DNA of 64,000 nucleotides, taken from Aequorivita sp. GTDB taxonomy: Bacteria > Bacteroidota > Bacteroidia > Flavobacteriales > Flavobacteriaceae. Below the pieces are notes generated by a model. That model ran no database searches, was not told where the DNA came from, and was given only the letters and a program-made list of their open reading frames with translations. The position numbers were made by a program, and so were the translations under genes. Where the stretch lies: NCBI GenBank assembly GCA_030690315.1, contig JAUYGY010000028.1, positions 62,001 through 126,000 of the forward strand, given 5' to 3'. Position 1 is the stretch's first letter; the number at the start of each line of letters is the position of its first letter. This document shows, piece after piece, positions 8,351 to 17,916 of this stretch.

Positions 8351-11300
8351 ATGAGCACCTTTAACATCATCCAGCAAAAACTGGAGGAATTTATTAAGAA
8401 ATACTACACCAATGAGCTTATAAAAGGAACCATCCTTTTTTTCGCCATTGGGCTGCTGTATTTTTTGATCACACTGCTCGTGGAGTATTTTCTTTGGCTA
8501 AACCCAATGGGAAGACGAATTCTTTTTTGGGCCTTTATCTTTGTTGAATTGGGATTGTTTGTTCGGTTTATCGCATTTCCGCTGGCAAAACTTTTTAAAC
8601 TTCAAAAGGGAATTGATTACGAAGAAGCCTCAAAAATAATAGGCAACCATTTTCCGCAGGTTAGTGATAAATTATTAAACGTAATTCAATTAAATCAAAA
8701 CCAACGCGAAAGCGAATTATTGGCCGCAAGTATTGACCAAAAAGCTACCGAGTTACAACCCGTTCCTTTCAAAAGCGCCGTCAATTTTAAAAAAAACGCC
8801 AAGTATTTGAAGTATGCCGCAATACCTGTTTTGGTTTTTTTGCTATTCAGCGTATTGGGCGGAATGGATATTTTTTCGAGCAGTTACAAACGCGTGGTGC
8901 ATTACGATACGGCCTTTGAACCGCCCGCGCCATTTTCCTTTATTGTGATGAATGAGGATTTGAATGCGGTTGAAAACAAACCCTTCAACCTAAAAATTCG
9001 CACTGAAGGCACAGCAATTCCCGAAAATGCTAGTATCAATTACAACGGCGAAACCTATTATCTGCAGCAGACAGCGCCGGGTTTATTTGAATATACATTT
9101 CAGCAACCCATGGAATCTATTGACTTCAGCTTAAAGGCGAATAAAGTGACATCACGGGAATATACTTTGGATGTTGTAAAAACGCCTTCGCTGCTCAATT
9201 TTGAAATGGTTCTGGATTATCCTTCCTATACGGGAAAGAAAGATGAAACGTTGAAGAGCACCGGAAACGCTACCATTCCCGAAGGAACGAAAGTAAAATG
9301 GAATGTGGCAACAAAAAATACAAAAGCGGTTACTTTAAAAATCGCGGATACTTCTTTTTCGTTTGCTTCAAAAGGGGAAAACTTCAATTTTGAAAAAGGA
9401 ATTTATAATAAACTGGACTATGCAATTACCACATCAAACGACAAACTGAAGGATTATGAAAATCTTGCTTTCACTTTGAATGTTGTGAAAGATCAGTTCC
9501 CAGAAATTGATGTGCAATCAAAACAGGATAGTACAAACACTCAACGTGTTTTGTTTTTGGGGCAGATTTCGGACGATTACGGGCTTACAAAATTGAGATT
9601 GGTCTATTTTGCGGAAGGAGATGAAAAGCTAGCTAAAACACAGGCATTGCCATTGAACAAGGCCAATTTCGATCAATTCACCTATACGTTTCCCGGCAAT
9701 CTTCTTTTGGAAGAAGGCGTTGCTTATGAATATTATTTTGAGGTTTTTGATAATGATGCTATTCACAATTATAAATCTTCGAAATCGGGTATTTTTTCCT
9801 TTAGAAAATTGACAAAGAGCGAGTTGGAGGATGAACAGCTTCAAGATCAACAAAACGCAATAAAAGGTTTGGACAAATCTTTGGAGGATTTAAAGGACCG
9901 TAAGCAAACTTTGGAAGAACTTTCCCGGACCCAAAAAGAGAAAAACGAGCTAAACTATAACGATAAAAAGAAACTTGAAAACTTCATTCAACGCCAGCAA
10001 AAGCAGGAAGAAATGATGAAGAATTTTTCAAAGGAAATGAAAGAGGAGTTGGAAAATTTTCAACCGGAAAATACAGAAAAGGATCCCTTTAAAGAAGCGC
10101 TTGAAAAAAGATTGGATGAAAATGAAGAGCAGTTAAAAGAGAATGAAAAATTGCTTGATGAGCTTGAAAAGTTACAGGAAAAAATAGAAAAAGAGGAATT
10201 GACAGAAAAACTGGAGAAACTTTCAAAACAAAACAAAAACCAGGAAAAAAATCTGGAACAGTTGCTGGAGCTGACAAAAAGATATTACGTAGAGAAAAAG
10301 GCGGAAAAACTTGCTGAGGAACTTTTTGAATTGGGCGAAGAGCAAGAAAAACTTGCTGATAAACCTGAAGAAGAAAACACCAAAGAAGCGCAAGAGGAGC
10401 TTAATAAGGAGTTCGAAGAATACAAAAAAGAAATGGAAGAACTCCAGAAGGAAAACGAAGGGCTAAAAAAACCGATGGACATTCCCGAAGATAAACCAGC
10501 AGAGCAACAGATTGATGAAGAGCAACAAAAGGCTACCGATAAACTTGAAAAGCAAAAACCAAGTGAGGCTGGAAAAAATCAAAAGAAAGCAGGGCAAAAG
10601 ATGAAAGAAATGAGCAAAAGCATGCAAATGCAAATGCAGGCAGGGGGTATGGAATCTATAGAAGAGGATGTTAAAATGCTTCGGCAGATTGTAGATAATC
10701 TTGTGGTTTTTTCATTTAAGCAGGAGGATTTGATGGAGAATTTCAAAAAGATAGAATATGGGAATCCCATTTTTGGTAAAAAATTGAACCTTCAGAATGA
10801 CCTTAAAACAAATTTTGAACATATTGACGATAGTATTTTTGCTTTATCGCTTAGGCAACCTTTGATTGGCTCTGAAATAAATAATTCGTTAACTGAAATT
10901 CAATATAATATTGACAAATCATTGGAGCGTTTGGCTCAGAATGAAACAAGACAAGGAATTGGTAATCAACAATATACAATTGCAGGCGCGAATGATTTGG
11001 CAGTTTTATTGAGTGATATCTTGGGAGATATGCAAATGCAGATGTCTATGGCCATGGGTTCTGGATCTGGGAAGGGAAAACCGAGTCCAGGCTCTGGAGG
11101 TGGCGAGTTTCAATTGCCCGATATTATTGAAAAGCAAGAAGGGCTTAGTGAAAAAATGAAGGAGGGAATGAAGAAGGGAAAAAAAGGTAAAAAAGGCGAA
11201 GGTGAAGGAGGGGGAGATGGAGAAGGAAGTGGGGATGGAAATGGGCAAAACGGCGAAAACGGAAGAGATGGGCAAAAGGGTAATGAGAAAGGTGGCAATA

Positions 11301-11737
11301 AAGAAGGAGAAGGAAATAGCGAGGATATTAACGGGGAAATTTTCGAAATATATAAACAACAACATGAATTACGCAATCAGCTTCAAGATAGATTGAGCAA
11401 AGAAGGTTTAAAAGGAAATGGCGGCAATTTATTGAAGAAAATGGAAGGTATTGAGCAACAGTTGTTGGATAAAGGGTTTAATCAGAACACGCTTCAACAA
11501 ATGCTCAATCTTAAATATGAGTTGTTGAAACTTGACAAAGCCGATCTTGAGCAAGGGCAAGAAAGTAGAAGAGAGTCTCAAACAAATAGGAGGAATTTTC
11601 AAAATAACTCAAGTCTTTCTCCTGAGGAAGTAAAAAAATATTTCAACACCACCGAGATATTGAACCGAGAGGCCCTACCTTTGCGGCAAGATTATAAAAA
11701 TAAGGTTCAGGATTATTTTAAGGAAAGCAATGATTGA
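8351..11737 (+). CDS. DUF4175 family large membrane coiled-coil protein
   Basis: This 1128-residue protein belongs to the DUF4175 group of Bacteroidota. The N-terminus has two membrane helices (about residues 22-48 and 53-75), a loop, and a third near 145-165. A beta-rich middle domain (about 190-490) follows. Then comes a very long Glu/Lys/Gln coiled coil (about 500-740), a Met/Gln-rich helix (EMSKSMQMQMQAGG), and a Gly/Lys/Glu low-complexity stretch (about 945-990). The final helical part overlaps the start of ybeY by 8 bp, so the two are co-transcribed. Function is unknown; membrane anchoring plus a long coil suggest a structural role in the periplasm. The start at 8351 is preferred over the ATG at 8324, but the choice is uncertain. 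Confidence 0.85.
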   Translation: MSTFNIIQQKLEEFIKKYYTNELIKGTILFFAIGLLYFLITLLVEYFLWLNPMGRRILFWAFIFVELGLFVRFIAFPLAKLFKLQKGIDYEEASKIIGNHFPQVSDKLLNVIQLNQNQRESELLAASIDQKATELQPVPFKSAVNFKKNAKYLKYAAIPVLVFLLFSVLGGMDIFSSSYKRVVHYDTAFEPPAPFSFIVMNEDLNAVENKPFNLKIRTEGTAIPENASINYNGETYYLQQTAPGLFEYTFQQPMESIDFSLKANKVTSREYTLDVVKTPSLLNFEMVLDYPSYTGKKDETLKSTGNATIPEGTKVKWNVATKNTKAVTLKIADTSFSFASKGENFNFEKGIYNKLDYAITTSNDKLKDYENLAFTLNVVKDQFPEIDVQSKQDSTNTQRVLFLGQISDDYGLTKLRLVYFAEGDEKLAKTQALPLNKANFDQFTYTFPGNLLLEEGVAYEYYFEVFDNDAIHNYKSSKSGIFSFRKLTKSELEDEQLQDQQNAIKGLDKSLEDLKDRKQTLEELSRTQKEKNELNYNDKKKLENFIQRQQKQEEMMKNFSKEMKEELENFQPENTEKDPFKEALEKRLDENEEQLKENEKLLDELEKLQEKIEKEELTEKLEKLSKQNKNQEKNLEQLLELTKRYYVEKKAEKLAEELFELGEEQEKLADKPEEENTKEAQEELNKEFEEYKKEMEELQKENEGLKKPMDIPEDKPAEQQIDEEQQKATDKLEKQKPSEAGKNQKKAGQKMKEMSKSMQMQMQAGGMESIEEDVKMLRQIVDNLVVFSFKQEDLMENFKKIEYGNPIFGKKLNLQNDLKTNFEHIDDSIFALSLRQPLIGSEINNSLTEIQYNIDKSLERLAQNETRQGIGNQQYTIAGANDLAVLLSDILGDMQMQMSMAMGSGSGKGKPSPGSGGGEFQLPDIIEKQEGLSEKMKEGMKKGKKGKKGEGEGGGDGEGSGDGNGQNGENGRDGQKGNEKGGNKEGEGNSEDINGEIFEIYKQQHELRNQLQDRLSKEGLKGNGGNLLKKMEGIEQQLLDKGFNQNTLQQMLNLKYELLKLDKADLEQGQESRRESQTNRRNFQNNSSLSPEEVKKYFNTTEILNREALPLRQDYKNKVQDYFKESND

Positions 11738-12155
11738 GTTTAATTTTGAAACAGATTTTGAATTAAAAAATAAGTCAAACCTCCAAAAGTGGATTTCTGA
11801 AATAATTATTTCTGAGGGATTCGAGCTGGGTGAAATCGTTTATATTTTTTGTGATGATGAATATCTGCACAAATTGAATATGGAGTTTTTAAATCACGAC
11901 ACACTGACTGATATTCTCAGTTTTGATTACCGTATTGGTAAGCAGATTAATGGTGAAATTTACATTTCCGTTGAGCGAGTTGCTGACAATTCCATAGATT
12001 TCGAAACCAATTTTGATGATGAATTACATCGGGTTATGATTCATGGAATTCTTCATTTTTGTGGGTATAAAGACAAAAGTGATACAGACGAGCATGCAAT
12101 GCGAAACAAAGAAAACGAATCTCTAAAAAACCTAAACGCTTTAATGGGCGATTAA
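11730..12155 (+). CDS. ybeY: Endoribonuclease YbeY
   Basis: This 141-residue protein is YbeY, a zinc-dependent endoribonuclease of 16S rRNA 3'-end maturation and ribosome quality control. The metal site lies in HGILHFCGYKDKSDTDEH (three His in the family's H-x3-H-x9-H-like arrangement). It is preceded by the TDILSF and GEIYISVERV strands. The ATG at 11730 overlaps the DUF4175 reading frame by 8 bp, indicating translational coupling. mnmG follows after 100 bp that hold a promoter box and a parS-like palindrome. Confidence 0.94.
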   Translation: MIEFNFETDFELKNKSNLQKWISEIIISEGFELGEIVYIFCDDEYLHKLNMEFLNHDTLTDILSFDYRIGKQINGEIYISVERVADNSIDFETNFDDELHRVMIHGILHFCGYKDKSDTDEHAMRNKENESLKNLNALMGD

Positions 12156-12190
12156 TACACTTTAATTGCTTTATAATTAGTTATTTATTG

Positions 12191-12198
12191 TAGTTTTG
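12191..12198 (+). promoter_or_regulatory. mnmG promoter, -7 box
   Basis: TAGTTTTG matches TAnnTTTG, with TTA 17 bp upstream (12171-12173). It lies 57 bp before mnmG and upstream of the parS-like palindrome, which would fall in the 5' UTR. Confidence 0.5.
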
Positions 12199-12226
12199 CA
12201 CCCCAAAAAAATTTAAAAATACTAAA

Positions 12227-12242
12227 TGTTCCACGTGGAACA
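12227..12242. promoter_or_regulatory. parS-like palindrome 1
   Basis: TGTTCCACGTGGAACA is a perfect 16-bp palindrome. It fits the widely conserved ParB-binding parS consensus TGTTnCACGTGnAACA. It lies 13 bp before the mnmG start. No parA or parB is in the window, which is normal since parS sites scatter around the origin. Confidence 0.75.
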
Positions 12243-12255
12243 ATTCTTATAATTT

Positions 12256-14127
12256 ATGTTTCCAAATCAGTATGATGTAATTGTTGTTGGTGCAGGTCAC
12301 GCAGGTTCTGAAGCGGCAGCCGCTGCCGCGAACATGGGTTCTAAAACCTTATTGGTTACAATGAATCTGCAAACAATTGCACAAATGAGTTGTAATCCTG
12401 CAATGGGTGGAATCGCAAAAGGACAGATTGTAAGAGAGATTGATGCAATTGGCGGCTACAGCGGGATAGTTTCTGATAAAAGTGCCATTCAATTTAAAAT
12501 GCTTAACAAATCTAAAGGGCCTGCAATGTGGAGTCCAAGAGTCCAAAGTGACCGTATGCGGTTTGCCGAAACTTGGAGGCTAATGCTTGAGCATACTCCG
12601 AATCTTGATTTCTATCAAGAAATGATTTCGGGAATTATCGTTGAAAACGGAAAAATAAAAGGCGTGAGAACTTCACTTGGTTTGGAAATTAGAGGGAAAA
12701 GTGTAGTGCTAACAAATGGAACATTTTTAAATGGGTTGATACATATTGGCGAAAAACAATTTGGGGGTGGCCGTGCAGGCGAAAAAGCTTCAATTGGAAT
12801 CACACAAGATTTAGTCGAAATGGGTTTTGAAGCTGGAAGAATGAAAACAGGCACGCCGCCGCGAGTGGACGGAAGGTCCTTAGATTTCTCAAAAATGATC
12901 GAACAGCCGGGAGATGAAGTTCCTGAAAAGTTTTCATATTCCGATGAAACCAAACCTTTGACGAAACAGCGTTCGTGCCATATGAGCTACACTAGCTTGG
13001 AGGTTCACAATATTTTACGAGAAGGTTTTGACAGGTCTCCAATGTTTAATGGTTCAATCCAAAGTCTAGGCCCAAGATATTGTCCGTCTATTGAAGATAA
13101 AATAAATCGTTTTGCCGATAAAGATAGGCACCAACTTTTTGTGGAACCGGAAGGATGGGACACGGTGGAGTATTATATAAATGGCTTTTCTACCTCACTG
13201 CCCGAGGATATTCAATTTAAAGCCTTGCGCCAAGTGGCGGGTTTTGAAAAGGTAAAGTTTTTCCGTCCAGGCTATGCCATTGAATACGATTATTTTCCGC
13301 CAACACAACTGAAACATACGCTTGAAACAAAATTAATTTCAGGTTTATATTTTGCAGGACAAATCAATGGCACAACTGGTTATGAGGAGGCCGCTTCCCA
13401 AGGATTAATGGCTGGAATAAATGCACATTTAAAAGTAAATGAAAAAGAGGAATTTATTCTTCAAAGAAATGAGGCATACATAGGTGTTTTGATAGACGAC
13501 CTTATAACGAAAGGAACGGAGGAACCTTACCGAATGTTTACCTCTAGAGCTGAATATAGAACATTGTTGCGGCAAGACAATGCCGATTTTAGGCTAACAC
13601 CAAAAGCATTTGAAATTGGTTTGGCAAGTGAAAAACGTATGCGAAAGATGGAGCAAAAGAAGGAAAAGGCTGAGGCATTTGTTCAGTTTTTTAAAGATAC
13701 AAGTGCTGTTCCGGAAGAAATCAATCCAATTTTTGAAGCAAGGGAATCCGCTTTGGTAGAACAGAGTGATAAAATGTTCAAATTCTTTTCTAGACCAGAG
13801 GTTACAATGGAAGATATGAAAACCATTTCTTCTGTAAAAGATTATATTGAGGAAAACGATTTAGATTTGGAAATGATAGAACAGGCCGAAATACAGGTAA
13901 AATATTCGGGCTATATTGAAAAGGAAAAAAACAATGCAGATAAACTAAATAGGTTAGAAGGTTTAAAGATTCCAGCCTCTTTTGATTATTCAAAGTTAAA
14001 ATCACTTTCGTATGAAGCACGCGAAAAACTCACAAAGATTAAACCCGCAACTATTTCACAAGCATCGCGCATAAGTGGCGTTTCTCCAAATGATATTTCC
14101 GTTCTCTTGGTATATATGGGGCGTTAA
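12256..14127 (+). CDS. mnmG: tRNA uridine-34 carboxymethylaminomethyl synthesis enzyme MnmG
   Basis: This 623-residue FAD protein, with MnmE, installs the cmnm5 group on U34 of tRNAs reading split codon boxes. The N-terminus has the dinucleotide fold VVGAGHAGSEAAAAAA, then the signature MSCNPAMGGIAKGQIVREID. The middle contains GRSLDFSKM and RSCHMSYTS (flavin-site Cys). The family signature GTTGYEEAASQGLMAGINA is near residue 373. The helical C-terminus ends PATISQASRISGVSPNDISVLLVYMG, the MnmE-binding and tRNA-binding region. Length is typical (about 620-630). It is flanked on both sides by parS-like palindromes, in keeping with the common origin-proximal position of gidA. Confidence 0.97.
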   Translation: MFPNQYDVIVVGAGHAGSEAAAAAANMGSKTLLVTMNLQTIAQMSCNPAMGGIAKGQIVREIDAIGGYSGIVSDKSAIQFKMLNKSKGPAMWSPRVQSDRMRFAETWRLMLEHTPNLDFYQEMISGIIVENGKIKGVRTSLGLEIRGKSVVLTNGTFLNGLIHIGEKQFGGGRAGEKASIGITQDLVEMGFEAGRMKTGTPPRVDGRSLDFSKMIEQPGDEVPEKFSYSDETKPLTKQRSCHMSYTSLEVHNILREGFDRSPMFNGSIQSLGPRYCPSIEDKINRFADKDRHQLFVEPEGWDTVEYYINGFSTSLPEDIQFKALRQVAGFEKVKFFRPGYAIEYDYFPPTQLKHTLETKLISGLYFAGQINGTTGYEEAASQGLMAGINAHLKVNEKEEFILQRNEAYIGVLIDDLITKGTEEPYRMFTSRAEYRTLLRQDNADFRLTPKAFEIGLASEKRMRKMEQKKEKAEAFVQFFKDTSAVPEEINPIFEARESALVEQSDKMFKFFSRPEVTMEDMKTISSVKDYIEENDLDLEMIEQAEIQVKYSGYIEKEKNNADKLNRLEGLKIPASFDYSKLKSLSYEAREKLTKIKPATISQASRISGVSPNDISVLLVYMGR

Positions 14128-14133
14128 CGAGTT

Positions 14134-14149
14134 TGTTTCACGTGGAACA
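14134..14149. promoter_or_regulatory. parS-like palindrome 2
   Basis: TGTTTCACGTGGAACA matches the parS consensus TGTTnCACGTGnAACA and differs from the copy upstream of mnmG at one base. It lies 6 bp after the mnmG stop, in the gap before the methyltransferase gene. Confidence 0.75.
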
Positions 14150-14184
14150 TTTCAGAATTCATTTAATATACTAAAACCATATTC

Positions 14185-15027
14185 TTGCAAACTCACGAAA
14201 CAAAATATTTATCAGTAAAAGATTATTTGGTTTCAGGCGAATCTTTTGATTTGGTATATGACTCAGATTTAGACTTTCTGAAAACCATTCCCCAGCCAAA
14301 TACAGAAGATCTTCCAAAGTACTACGAAAGCAATGATTACATTTCACATACTGATGAAAAGAGCGGATTGTTTTCCAATTTATATCAATTTGTCAAGAAA
14401 TGGTCACTTCATAAAAAAACTAAATTAATTTTTGATCAAAATAATGGTGTCGGTACACTATTGGACATTGGTGCCGGAACCGGAGATTTTTTGAAAGTTG
14501 CAAAGGAAAAGGGCTGGCAGGTTTATGGAATGGAACCAAATAAAAATGCAATGAAATTAGCTTCGGAAAAAGGGATTGAGCTAAAATCCACTTTGAATGA
14601 TTTTGATGGAAAGCAGTTTGATGTCATTACCCTTTGGCATGTGTTGGAACATATTCCAAATTTGAATGAGACAATTTTAAAACTATCAAATTTGGTGAAG
14701 CCGAACGGAACATTAATTATTGCTGTCCCTAATTTTAAAAGTTTTGACGCAAAACATTACGGAAAGTTTTGGGCGGCTTTTGATGTACCGCGTCATCTTT
14801 GGCATTTTTCAAAAGAATCCATTGAAAAACTATTTGCTGAAAATTTCAAACTTCATTCCATTAAGCCAATGATTTTTGATGCTTTCTACGTAAGTCTCCT
14901 TTCAGAGAAATATAAAACCGGAAACAAATTTTCATTAAAAGCTATTTGGATAGGACTTCAATCTAATTTAAAAGCTAAACAAACAAAAGAATATTCTTCA
15001 CATATTTATTGTTTCAAAAAAGTGTGA
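14185..15027 (+). CDS. Class I SAM-dependent methyltransferase
   Basis: This 280-residue protein has a Rossmann methyltransferase core. Motif I is LLDIGAGTGDFLKVAKEKG (about residues 93-111), followed by an acidic strand end at YGMEPN. The WHVLEHIPNLNETI motif (post-II) and the PNGTLIIAVPN strand are typical of the Methyltransf_23/UbiE-like group. The N-terminus (EDLPKYYESNDYISHTDE) is like that of methyltransferases acting on modified sugars or quinones. No ATG occurs upstream of the core in this frame, so a TTG start at 14185 is proposed. Substrate is unknown. Confidence 0.8.
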   Translation: MQTHETKYLSVKDYLVSGESFDLVYDSDLDFLKTIPQPNTEDLPKYYESNDYISHTDEKSGLFSNLYQFVKKWSLHKKTKLIFDQNNGVGTLLDIGAGTGDFLKVAKEKGWQVYGMEPNKNAMKLASEKGIELKSTLNDFDGKQFDVITLWHVLEHIPNLNETILKLSNLVKPNGTLIIAVPNFKSFDAKHYGKFWAAFDVPRHLWHFSKESIEKLFAENFKLHSIKPMIFDAFYVSLLSEKYKTGNKFSLKAIWIGLQSNLKAKQTKEYSSHIYCFKKV

Positions 15028-15172
15028 TAAGTGAATTTAAGCCTGTTTGAGCTTTTTTAGGCTGAAATGAACCCAAGGCCTGCCAAGATTGTGATTGTTT
15101 GTGAAAGTAGCGGAAACAAGGTGTTTTAAAATAGATTCTTTCTATTTTTAAAAGTAATATCATAAAAAGCAG

Positions 15173-16327
15173 CTATGCTACTTCTGATTTATGAATTAGT
15201 CGCGTTAGCTTGATGGAAAGATCAGTAAAAATTATTTTGGCATTTCCATTTCGCTCAATGTGATATGAAGCGTCTTCTATTGCGGATGTGATTTCAAAAA
15301 TATTATTTTGATGTACGAAGGGCGCAAATTTTGGCAACGAAAATGACTTGTCTTTTGCTTCAAAAAACAAAAGTGTATCTGCTTTGTAGTTTTTTAAAAG
15401 CGCTTGCCTAAAAATTTCAATACAATAAATCAGGAATTTTTTTTGCGTTTCGCGGCCCTGTCCCGCAAGGTCATCACTCCAATCCAATAAACTGTTTATT
15501 GCGGCTTTATTCCCTTTAGCCCTAAAAGCAGTGCGCACCCAACTGATGAACCATTTTTCAAAAACCTCATCATCGCCTGTTTCTTCAAGTAATTGCAGGG
15601 CTTTGTTATAATCTCCGCGGGATCTTCGGGCTGTTTGATGTGCAATTGATTCTTTTATTTGATGGTTTTTGATTAGATTTTCAGCAATGTCGGTTTCAGA
15701 AAGCAACGGAACCGCCAACTTTTGGCAACGCGAAAGTATGGTAGTGATTATTTGTTGCTCTTTTTCGGTCAACAATAGAAGTATAGTTTTGTCTGTGGGT
15801 TCTTCAATTAATTTGAGGATTTTATTGGCACATTCACTATTCATATTGTCGGCCATCCAAATAATCATCACTTTGTAACCGCCTTCAAATGCTTTAAGTG
15901 AAAGCTTTTTCGAAATATTCTCTGCTTCAAATTTGCTTATATTTCCCTGCTTTTTTTCAAGGCCAAGACTTTGCAGCCATTCAAAAAGTGAAGCGTATGG
16001 ATTATTCAGAACAAAATTCCGCCACCCTTCTGCGTAATTATCTGAAACCGCATTCTTTTTTACATCATCACTGGTATTTACGGGATAAACAAAATGCAAA
16101 TCGGGATGGACTAACTTTAAAACCTTATTTTTACAACTAAGATATTCAGCACTTCCTTTTTTATGTTTACTGCACAACAATTCCGAAGCATATGCAATTG
16201 CCAATGGCAAAAGTCCGCTACCATTAACACCAGAAAACAACTGAGCGTGGGGAACACGACCGTTTTCAACTGTCTTTAAAAGGTGTGATTTTAGGTGCTG
16301 ATGCCCGATTACTTCTGAAAGATCCAT
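15173..16327 (-). CDS. holB: DNA polymerase III subunit delta'
   Basis: This 384-residue protein is a clamp-loader AAA+ subunit. The N-terminus MDLSEVIGHQHLKSHLLKTV and PHAQLFSGVNGSGLLPLAIAYA is the delta' version of the P-loop region, with a degenerate Walker A, as expected for an ATPase-inactive subunit. KVMIIWMADNMNSECANKILKLIEEP and the sensor-like TILSRCQKL motif follow. The DNA polymerase III C-terminal collar domain makes up the rest. ATG at 16327 is chosen; a TTG two codons earlier is possible. A -7 box ends only 3 bp before this ATG, so the mRNA may be leaderless. Confidence 0.92.
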   Translation of the reverse strand: MDLSEVIGHQHLKSHLLKTVENGRVPHAQLFSGVNGSGLLPLAIAYASELLCSKHKKGSAEYLSCKNKVLKLVHPDLHFVYPVNTSDDVKKNAVSDNYAEGWRNFVLNNPYASLFEWLQSLGLEKKQGNISKFEAENISKKLSLKAFEGGYKVMIIWMADNMNSECANKILKLIEEPTDKTILLLLTEKEQQIITTILSRCQKLAVPLLSETDIAENLIKNHQIKESIAHQTARRSRGDYNKALQLLEETGDDEVFEKWFISWVRTAFRAKGNKAAINSLLDWSDDLAGQGRETQKKFLIYCIEIFRQALLKNYKADTLLFFEAKDKSFSLPKFAPFVHQNNIFEITSAIEDASYHIERNGNAKIIFTDLSIKLTRLIHKSEVA

Positions 16328-16330
16328 TGG

Positions 16331-16338
16331 CAAATCTA
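16331..16338 (-). promoter_or_regulatory. holB promoter, -7 box abutting the start codon
   Basis: The minus strand has TAGATTTG only 3 bp before the holB ATG. If used, transcription would begin at or next to the start codon. The -33 element is weak. Confidence 0.4.
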
Positions 16339-16440
16339 ATCATTTTTAGACATTCTTTTCAGTGCGAAATCTTTATAAAATATGATGAGTGAATACCTTT
16401 TTCGCTTAAAAAAGCTAGTCTCCTTTAAAAGGTAAAAAAC

Positions 16441-16448
16441 TATATTTG
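16441..16448 (+). promoter_or_regulatory. Possible pgk promoter, -7 box
   Basis: TATATTTG fits TAnnTTTG, 96 bp before the pgk ATG, in the 217-bp gap between divergent holB and pgk. The -33 region is poor. Confidence 0.35.
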
Positions 16449-16544
16449 TAAATAGTTTATGAAACATCCCAATAAAAAATTCTCACAGCAATGAAAGTGA
16501 ATATAATTGGGCGGTAAATCTTATTTCTTAAATATTTTAAATAG

Positions 16545-17732
16545 ATGAAAACGGTTAACGATATAAATTTTAAGAACAAAAAAACACTGATTCGCGTAGA
16601 TTTCAATGTGCCACTCGATAAGGATTTCAACGTAACGGACGACTCGCGAATACGTGCTGCCAAACCAACAATTTTAAAAATTTTGGAGGATGGTGGAAGC
16701 TGTATTTTGATGTCACACCTTGGAAGGCCGAAAAATAGGGAAGTGGAATTTTCCCTGAAGCACATCGTTAAATCAGTATCTAATATTTTAAAAATACAGG
16801 TGAAATTTGTGGATGACTGTATTGGTCCAAAAGTTTCGGAAGCCGTTTCAAAACTAAAGCCTGGTGAAATTCTTTTACTTGAAAATCTTCGCTATTACGA
16901 AGAAGAAACAAGGGGAGATCTCGACTTTTCCGAAAAACTATCAAAATTTGGTGATTTTTATGTGAATGACGCCTTCGGTACGGCACACCGTGCTCACGCT
17001 TCAACAGCAATTATTGCTGAGTTTTTTCCTGAAAATAAATGCTTCGGATTATTGCTGGCTTCAGAAGTTGAAAATGTAAAAAAAGTTCTAGAAACAACTG
17101 AAAAGCCGGTTACTGCAATCATCGGCGGCGCGAAAGTTTCTTCTAAAATTACTATAATCGAGAATATTCTAGACAAGATTGACCATTTAATAATTGGTGG
17201 CGGAATGGCCTTCACATTTATAAAGGCGCAAGGTGGAAAAATTGGAAGTTCATTGGTTGAAGACGATAAACAACAGCTGGCCCTGGAAATTTTGGAAGAA
17301 GCAAAAAAGATAAATGTAAAAGTACATTTACCGGTTGACGCTGTGATTGCCGATAGTTTTTCAGAAGATGCAAATACAAAAATTAGTCCCGTGGACAGTA
17401 TTCCCGAAGGTTGGATGGGACTGGACGTGGGGCCAAAGACCAATGAACTTTTTGCAAAAGTAATTGCAGATTCAAAAACCATTTTGTGGAATGGCCCAGT
17501 GGGCGTTTTTGAAATGGATAAGTTTGCCGATGGTACCAAAATTTTAGGCGAAAGTATTGCGAAGGCCACAAAGAATGGAGCATTTTCATTGGTGGGCGGG
17601 GGTGATTCCGTGGCAGCAGTACACAAATTTAACCTATCAGATAAAGTAAGTTATGTATCCACAGGCGGTGGAGCTATGCTAGAAATGCTCGAGGGAAAAA
17701 CCTTGCCGGGCATTAAAGTGTTAATGGAATAA
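16545..17732 (+). CDS. pgk: Phosphoglycerate kinase
   Basis: This 395-residue glycolytic enzyme transfers phosphate between 1,3-bisphosphoglycerate and ADP. The N-domain has [14 protein letters not shown] (about residues 15-28), the substrate-binding SHLGRPKN loop, and [13 protein letters not shown]. The mobile loop follows with [12 protein letters not shown]. The C-domain nucleotide site has [18 protein letters not shown] and the terminal [12 protein letters not shown] and STGGGAMLE. Length is normal for a bacterial enzyme. It is monocistronic: the next gene begins 184 bp later. Confidence 0.97.
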   Translation: MKTVNDINFKNKKTLIRVDFNVPLDKDFNVTDDSRIRAAKPTILKILEDGGSCILMSHLGRPKNREVEFSLKHIVKSVSNILKIQVKFVDDCIGPKVSEAVSKLKPGEILLLENLRYYEEETRGDLDFSEKLSKFGDFYVNDAFGTAHRAHASTAIIAEFFPENKCFGLLLASEVENVKKVLETTEKPVTAIIGGAKVSSKITIIENILDKIDHLIIGGGMAFTFIKAQGGKIGSSLVEDDKQQLALEILEEAKKINVKVHLPVDAVIADSFSEDANTKISPVDSIPEGWMGLDVGPKTNELFAKVIADSKTILWNGPVGVFEMDKFADGTKILGESIAKATKNGAFSLVGGGDSVAAVHKFNLSDKVSYVSTGGGAMLEMLEGKTLPGIKVLME

Positions 17733-17916
17733 TGTTAAATATCAATGATTTAGGGATTTGAAGGTTAAAATTTGCGTATTTTCGCGAAATCGTTATTTTT
17801 GATAAAATTTTTTAAATAAAAAGACGTTTCATTTTTAGGAAATTTAATTGTGTCTCCTTTAAAAATTTATTAATCAGGCGAATTTGCCCTAATCCCCAAA
17901 TGCAATAAACAAGCTG

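Noticed and set aside
11202..11396. Glu/Lys-rich open frame inside the DUF4175 gene
   Set aside because: It is a frame-shifted reading of the low-complexity Gly/Lys/Glu stretch; the real frame continues through it.
15028..15172. Terminator in the gap between convergent methyltransferase and holB genes
   Set aside because: Only a weak 5-bp AGCCT/AGGCT pairing with a 14-base loop; too poor to call.
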